Assembly: GCA_023422975.1 (NCBI GenBank)
Contig: JAFAGF010000105.1
Coordinates: 1 to 5,753, forward strand
Length of the DNA stretch: 5,753 nucleotides
Source of the DNA: Pseudomonadota bacterium
Lineage (GTDB): Bacteria > Pseudomonadota > Gammaproteobacteria > Burkholderiales > Burkholderiaceae_C
Direction of reading: 5' to 3'
Part shown: piece after piece, positions 5,356-5,753 of the stretch
Position numbering within the stretch: position 1 is the first letter of the stretch
Layout of the letters: each line of letters opens with the position of its first letter
Position numbers and translations under genes: made by a program
Notes under the pieces: generated by a model
What the model was told of the DNA's origin: nothing
Database searches by the model: none
The model's input: only the letters and a program-made list of their open reading frames with translations

Positions 5356-5378
5356 CAAACGCTCAACCCAAGCGTTTG
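5356..5378 (-). repeat. Hairpin spanning the aldehyde dehydrogenase stop codon
   Basis: CAAACGCT (5356-5363) pairs perfectly with AGCGTTTG (5371-5378) across seven bases. The loop holds most of the TGA stop (5365-5363) and the last glycine codon. No T run follows, so by itself it is not a terminator; it may protect the mRNA 3' end. Confidence 0.45.
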
Positions 5379-5753
5379 ATCAGCGCCATGATGCGCTCAA
5401 ATTTGGGCCCGTACGGTGGGTACAGCCAAGCTGCAGGACTCCATTTTGCTTGCAAAAAGACCGACTTTTGGTGAGAAAAGCGTAAAAAACCATGCTCACC
5501 GTGATATGCCCCCCATCCGCTAGGACCAACACCACCAAAAGGCAGGTTGTCATGCGCCACATGCATCAGCGTGTCATTCACAGTCACGCCACCGCTGACC
5601 GTGCGGCGCAGCACACTGTCGCGCAGCTTTTCGTCCTTGCCAAACCAGTACAGCGCCAAAGGCCGTGGCCCGGCATTGATCGCCTGAATCACGTCATCCA
5701 GGCGGTCATAGCTGATGACGGGCAACAGTGGGCCAAAAATTTCTTCACGCATG
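5363..5753 (-). CDS. Aldehyde dehydrogenase, coniferyl-aldehyde dehydrogenase type (C-terminal part)
   Basis: The gene runs off the right edge, and about the last 130 residues are visible. The family as a whole oxidises aldehydes to acids with NAD(P)+. The visible part shows REEIFGPLLPVISY, the conserved ExxFGP cofactor-binding motif whose Glu contacts the nicotinamide ribose. Next come VSGGVTVNDTLMHVAHDNLPFGGVGPSGWGAYHG, typical of the C-terminal oligomerisation and substrate-channel region, and FLRFSHQKSVFLQ. The NDTLMHVAHDNLPFGGVG wording and the KSVF to YPPYGPKFERIMALI tail match the coniferyl-aldehyde dehydrogenase subfamily (CalB-like), known for aryl and medium-chain aldehydes. The catalytic Cys and general-base Glu lie outside the window, so activity cannot be judged. 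The ATG at 5752 is an internal methionine, not the start. Two hairpins lie at and after its stop codon. Confidence 0.92.
   Translation of the reverse strand, partial: MREEIFGPLLPVISYDRLDDVIQAINAGPRPLALYWFGKDEKLRDSVLRRTVSGGVTVNDTLMHVAHDNLPFGGVGPSGWGAYHGEHGFLRFSHQKSVFLQAKWSPAAWLYPPYGPKFERIMALIKRLG

Noticed and set aside
1..5753. tRNA, rRNA, CRISPR array, insertion sequence, toxin-antitoxin or defence genes
   Set aside because: Nothing with the required repeats, structures or protein motifs was seen on either strand.

Overview
The window looks like ordinary chromosomal DNA from a betaproteobacterium, most likely family Comamonadaceae (Acidovorax, Comamonas, Rhodoferax and relatives). The reasons are high-GC coding regions (hand-counted 60-base samples run from about 57 to 70 percent in most genes), protein sequences of Burkholderiales character, and an intergenic palindromic element at 2709-2758. 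I recall that element's core as a repeat scattered through Comamonadaceae genomes; this is from memory and was not searched.

Layout from left to right: (1) 6-416, minus strand, a small Rid-family protein. Its position equivalent to the catalytic arginine of E. coli RidA is leucine. (2) 511-1404, minus strand, a LysR-type regulator just upstream of the Rid gene. The 94-base gap between them carries a perfect dyad, CACTTGT-N7-ACAAGTG, which contains the T-N11-A core of LysR-type operators. (3) 1405-1603, a 199-base gap with a good sigma70-type promoter reading toward the regulator, several inverted repeats and a possible 44-residue small ORF. (4) 1604-2668, minus strand, a tRNA-dihydrouridine synthase of the DusC type. 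(5) 2669-2869, a divergent intergenic region holding the palindromic element. (6) 2870-3361, plus strand, an unrecognised 163-residue protein, the only plus-strand gene. (7) 3391-4569, minus strand, a class I SAM-dependent methyltransferase convergent with gene 6. (8) 4635-5156, minus strand, a GNAT acetyltransferase followed by a strong intrinsic terminator. (9) 5363-5753, minus strand, the C-terminal part of an aldehyde dehydrogenase of the coniferyl-aldehyde dehydrogenase type, cut by the window edge.

The genes do not form one pathway. The regulator and Rid gene form a likely regulatory pair. DusC and the methyltransferase suggest RNA or protein modification, although the methyltransferase substrate is unknown. 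The acetyltransferase and aldehyde dehydrogenase look like independent units with terminators or hairpins after them. I saw no tRNA, rRNA, CRISPR array, insertion sequence or phage gene. I found no convincing new multi-gene system. The most useful leads are the LysR operator candidate, the arginine-less Rid protein, the small ORF and repeats upstream of the regulator, and the palindromic element between divergent genes.
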